Origin: Betaproteobacteria bacterium
GTDB lineage: Bacteria > Pseudomonadota > Gammaproteobacteria > Burkholderiales > Burkholderiaceae_F
Direction of reading: 5' to 3'
Length of the DNA: 61,466 nucleotides
Assembly (NCBI GenBank): GCA_005882215.1
Contig: VBCK01000118.1
Location: 1-61,466, forward strand
The notes under the pieces were generated by a model that saw nothing but the letters and a program-made list of their open reading frames with translations, had not been told where the DNA came from and did no database searches. Shown one piece after another: positions 59,529 through 61,466 of the stretch. Position numbers and translations under genes: made by a program. The first letter of the stretch is position 1. Each line of letters opens with the position of its first letter.

Positions 59529-59978
59529 TCATGTGACCCTTTGCTTGAGCAGACGCTGCTGCTGGCGCTTCCAGTCGCGATCCCGCTCGGCGTCGCGCTT
59601 TTCGAACTGGCGCTTGCCCTTGGCAAGTCCGACGGCGAGCTTGATCCGCCCGTTCGCGAAGTGAAGGTCCAGCGGAACCAGCGCGTAGCCGGCGCGTTCG
59701 ACCTTGCCGATCAGCCGGCGGATTTCCGGGCCGTGCATCAGCAGCTTGCGGGTTCGGGTCGGATCGGCCCGCTCGTGAGTCGACGTGGTCGACAGCGTGC
59801 CGATATGCGCGTTCAGCAGGAACAGTTCGCCGTCTTTGACGATCACGTAAGCTTCGTTAAGCTGGCATTGGCCGGCCCGAACGCTCTTGACCTCCCACCC
59901 CTGCAGCGCGAGTCCTGCTTCGAAGCGCTCCTCGATCGAGTAATCGTGGACGGCTCTGCGGTTCTGAACGATCGACAT
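59529..59978 (-). CDS. smpB: SsrA-binding protein SmpB
   Basis: 149 residues. NRRAVHDYSIEERFEAGLALQGWEVKS, LLNAHIGTLSTTSTHERADPTRTRKLL and YALVPLDLHFANGRIKLAVGLAKGKRQFEKR are SmpB signatures, with a basic C-terminal tail. It carries tmRNA into stalled ribosomes. The tmRNA gene itself is not in the window. Divergent from ratA, with 46 bases between the starts. Confidence 0.97.
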   Translation of the reverse strand: MSIVQNRRAVHDYSIEERFEAGLALQGWEVKSVRAGQCQLNEAYVIVKDGELFLLNAHIGTLSTTSTHERADPTRTRKLLMHGPEIRRLIGKVERAGYALVPLDLHFANGRIKLAVGLAKGKRQFEKRDAERDRDWKRQQQRLLKQRVT

Positions 59979-60024
59979 GTCGGGATGCGAAGCACTTACA
60001 ACGGCAGTGTAACAATCGCCTGAT

Positions 60025-60456
60025 ATGCACCGGGTCGAACCATCGGTGCTGCTTCCCTACAGCGCGGAGCGGATGTTTCGGCTGGTTGAGCGGGTCGACG
60101 ACTATCCGCAGTTCCTGCCCTGGTGTCCCGCAGCGCACGCACGCCCTCTGCCCGACGGCAGCGTCGAAGCGACCATCGAGATCGCCTTTCACGGCGTCCG
60201 CACCCGCTTTACCACTCGCAATGTGTCCGACCCTCCACGCGAAATCCGGATCACGCTGGTGGACGGGCCGTTCCGCCGCCTGACCGGTCGGTGGCAGTTT
60301 CTGGAACTGCCGGAGCAGTCCTGCAAGGTGAGCTTGCAGCTGCAATACCAGTTTGCGGGTGGGCCGTTGGGCCGCTTGATCGCCCCGGTGTTTGATTCGA
60401 TCGCCGGCTCGCTGATCGACGCATTCGCGCGCCGCGCCGAGTCGCAGTATGGCTGA
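60025..60456 (+). CDS. ratA: RatA/COQ10-type START domain protein
   Basis: 143 residues of one SRPBCC/START fold: SVLLPYSAERMFRLVERVDDYPQFLPWC, EATIEIAFHGVRTRFTTRN and a C-terminal helix (SIAGSLIDAFARRAESQYG). In E. coli RatA (PasT) was described as inhibiting 70S assembly, while homologues bind coenzyme Q and support respiration, so the role here is open. Divergent from smpB and overlapping rnfH by 8 bases, the conserved proteobacterial order. Confidence 0.92.
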   Translation: MHRVEPSVLLPYSAERMFRLVERVDDYPQFLPWCPAAHARPLPDGSVEATIEIAFHGVRTRFTTRNVSDPPREIRITLVDGPFRRLTGRWQFLELPEQSCKVSLQLQYQFAGGPLGRLIAPVFDSIAGSLIDAFARRAESQYG

Positions 60457-60748
60457 GGCCACAGCAGGCACCGTCGATGCGGTGGTCGTTTACGCCGTGC
60501 CCGGACGGGCGCATCTGTTCGAGGTCCGGCTGCCAGCCGGATCCTCGGTCGGGGCTGCTATCCAGGCCTGCGGAATCCTGAGCGCGGTTCCCGAGCTGGC
60601 CGGACAGCAATTGGACGTGGGCGTGTTCGGCCGCAGCTGCGGGCTCGAGGCCACGGTGCGCGATGGAGACCGGATCGAGATCTACCGGCCTTTGACCGTG
60701 GACCCGAAAGCGGCGCGGCGTCAGCGCGCCGCGTTGAAAGGACGCTGA
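60449..60748 (+). CDS. rnfH: RnfH family protein
   Basis: 99 residues with a ubiquitin-like beta-grasp fold: VDAVVVYAVPGRAHLFEVRLPAG, VGAAIQACGIL, QQLDVGVFGRSC and VRDGDRIEIYRPLTVDPKAARRQRA. It pairs with ratA as PasI/PasT; a true antitoxin role is debated. The ATG lies inside the ratA end. Confidence 0.92.
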   Translation: MAEATAGTVDAVVVYAVPGRAHLFEVRLPAGSSVGAAIQACGILSAVPELAGQQLDVGVFGRSCGLEATVRDGDRIEIYRPLTVDPKAARRQRAALKGR

Positions 60749-60763
60749 GCGCCCATCAGCCCG

Positions 60764-61339
60764 TCAGTTGCAGCGGGTTTCGATGATCTCGCGCGTGCGC
60801 TGAGCTTCGGCCGCCCGCTGCGCCTCGTCCAGCAGCTCGCGGCTGCCGTCCGGGTTGGTGCGCATCAGCCGCACCCCGTCTTCGAGCGATTTGATGTATC
60901 CGCGCGCCCGCTGGCAGTCGTCGGCCTTCTGGGCGGCTTGAGCCTGCCCGTCAGCGACTTTCTTTTCGGCGTCGGCGTGCTCTTTCATCCGCTTGCGGAA
61001 CTCCTGCTCGCGCTCGGCCGTCGTGGGGGCGCGCGGTGCGGCCGAGGCGGTGGAATTAGGCGGCGGCTGAGCCGGCGCGCTATTGGGCGAGGGCTGCGCC
61101 GTCGCATCCGTCGATTCGGGGGGCTGCGCCGGTGACGACGGCTGCTGCAGCAGGTCGGCCGCCCTGATATTGGCCGGCGGGGGCTGATCCGAATAGACCG
61201 TCCGCCCGTGCTCGTCGCGCCAAGCCCACTGCGCCGATGCGATCGATGCTGCACCGTACAGCAGCATCGGCACGCCGATGCGGCATGCGCGCTGCAGGAG
61301 GTTTTTGCGTGGCATCCAGTTTTGCATCGGGGTCGACAT
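60764..61339 (-). CDS. DUF4124 domain-containing exported protein
   Basis: About 191 residues from the ATG at 61339. A signal peptide (GVPMLLYGAASIASAQ) is followed by the DUF4124 core WAWRDEHGRTVYSDQPPP, a Pro/Ser/Ala-rich linker and a charged coiled coil (REQEFRKRMKEHADAEKKVADG) ending EIIETRCN. Function is unknown. In related genomes it commonly stands between rnfH and guaB; guaB would lie just beyond the window edge. The longer frame to 61435 has no homology, and a further ATG at 61327 is also possible. Confidence 0.82.
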   Translation of the reverse strand: MSTPMQNWMPRKNLLQRACRIGVPMLLYGAASIASAQWAWRDEHGRTVYSDQPPPANIRAADLLQQPSSPAQPPESTDATAQPSPNSAPAQPPPNSTASAAPRAPTTAEREQEFRKRMKEHADAEKKVADGQAQAAQKADDCQRARGYIKSLEDGVRLMRTNPDGSRELLDEAQRAAEAQRTREIIETRCN

Positions 61340-61466
61340 CAGATGGGTACGGGTTCGAATTGGCGCACGCGCGACGGCCCGGCACCGACCCGGCAATTTA
61401 CCCGACCGCCTGTGCGGCGAACATCGGAAAGACACATGATGAAACCGGTATTTGGATGGTGCAGCG

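Overview
High-GC chromosomal DNA from a betaproteobacterium, most likely Burkholderiales. The evidence is gene order: dapC-dapD-pilU-dapE-prmB, smc-zipA-ligA, and the long run glnD/map | rpsB-tsf-pyrH-frr-uppS-cdsA-dxr-rseP-bamA-skp-lpxD-fabZ/lpxA-lpxB-rnhB-rRNA methylase, followed by ppsR/ppsA and smpB/ratA-rnfH. No plasmid, phage, IS or CRISPR signature was seen. Most of the window is core genome, and the unusual material lies in intergenic DNA and at a few gene junctions.

Layout. 1-5.2 kb is accessory: a broken PHB depolymerase, an orphan MesD-like methionine synthase, a TIGR03118-type lipoprotein and an ICL/PEP-mutase family enzyme. 5.2-12.5 kb is an envelope block on the minus strand: opgG-opgH (osmoregulated periplasmic glucans) and, upstream, the glrK-qseG-glrR sensor/lipoprotein/sigma-54 activator operon. 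The gap between glrR and opgG holds two TGTC-N10-GACA boxes, an IHF-like site and a full-consensus sigma-54 promoter pointing at opgG, which suggests that GlrKR controls glucan synthesis. 12.55-12.89 kb is a tRNA-Leu(UAA) gene split in its anticodon loop by a 253-nt group I intron. 13-17 kb has an Hpt protein, a DUF1178 protein, a glutathione transferase, a MoaD/sialidase deletion remnant and a FimV-like protein.

17.3-25.1 kb (minus) carries yheS, prmB, the lysine/peptidoglycan genes dapE, dapD and dapC with pilU among them, and queF. 25.2-33.2 kb (plus) is smc-zipA-ligA-mtnP-def. 33.2-35.6 kb is a small accessory operon (DUF2946 protein, Cys-rich outer-membrane protein, TlpA-like thioredoxin) preceded by a perfect 59-bp-arm palindrome. 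35.6-39.0 kb is glnD and map, divergent from the rpsB run. From 39.2 to 54.1 kb, genes for translation, isoprenoid and phospholipid synthesis, outer-membrane assembly and lipid A are packed with many 1-14 bp overlaps, consistent with one or a few long transcripts. 54.1-61.4 kb holds ppsR/ppsA, a secreted phosphodiesterase, smpB, ratA-rnfH and a DUF4124 protein.

Main surprises: (1) one in-frame ORF joins a nearly whole FabZ to an LpxA lacking its first ~77 residues; (2) the group I intron in tRNA-Leu(UAA); (3) the complete sigma-54/GlrR/IHF architecture in front of opgGH; (4) two long palindromic elements that share a core but have locus-specific matching arms; (5) three deletion-like junctions (phaZ, moaD/sialidase, fabZ/lpxA) in 61 kb, which are either real genome decay or assembly errors and should be checked against reads.
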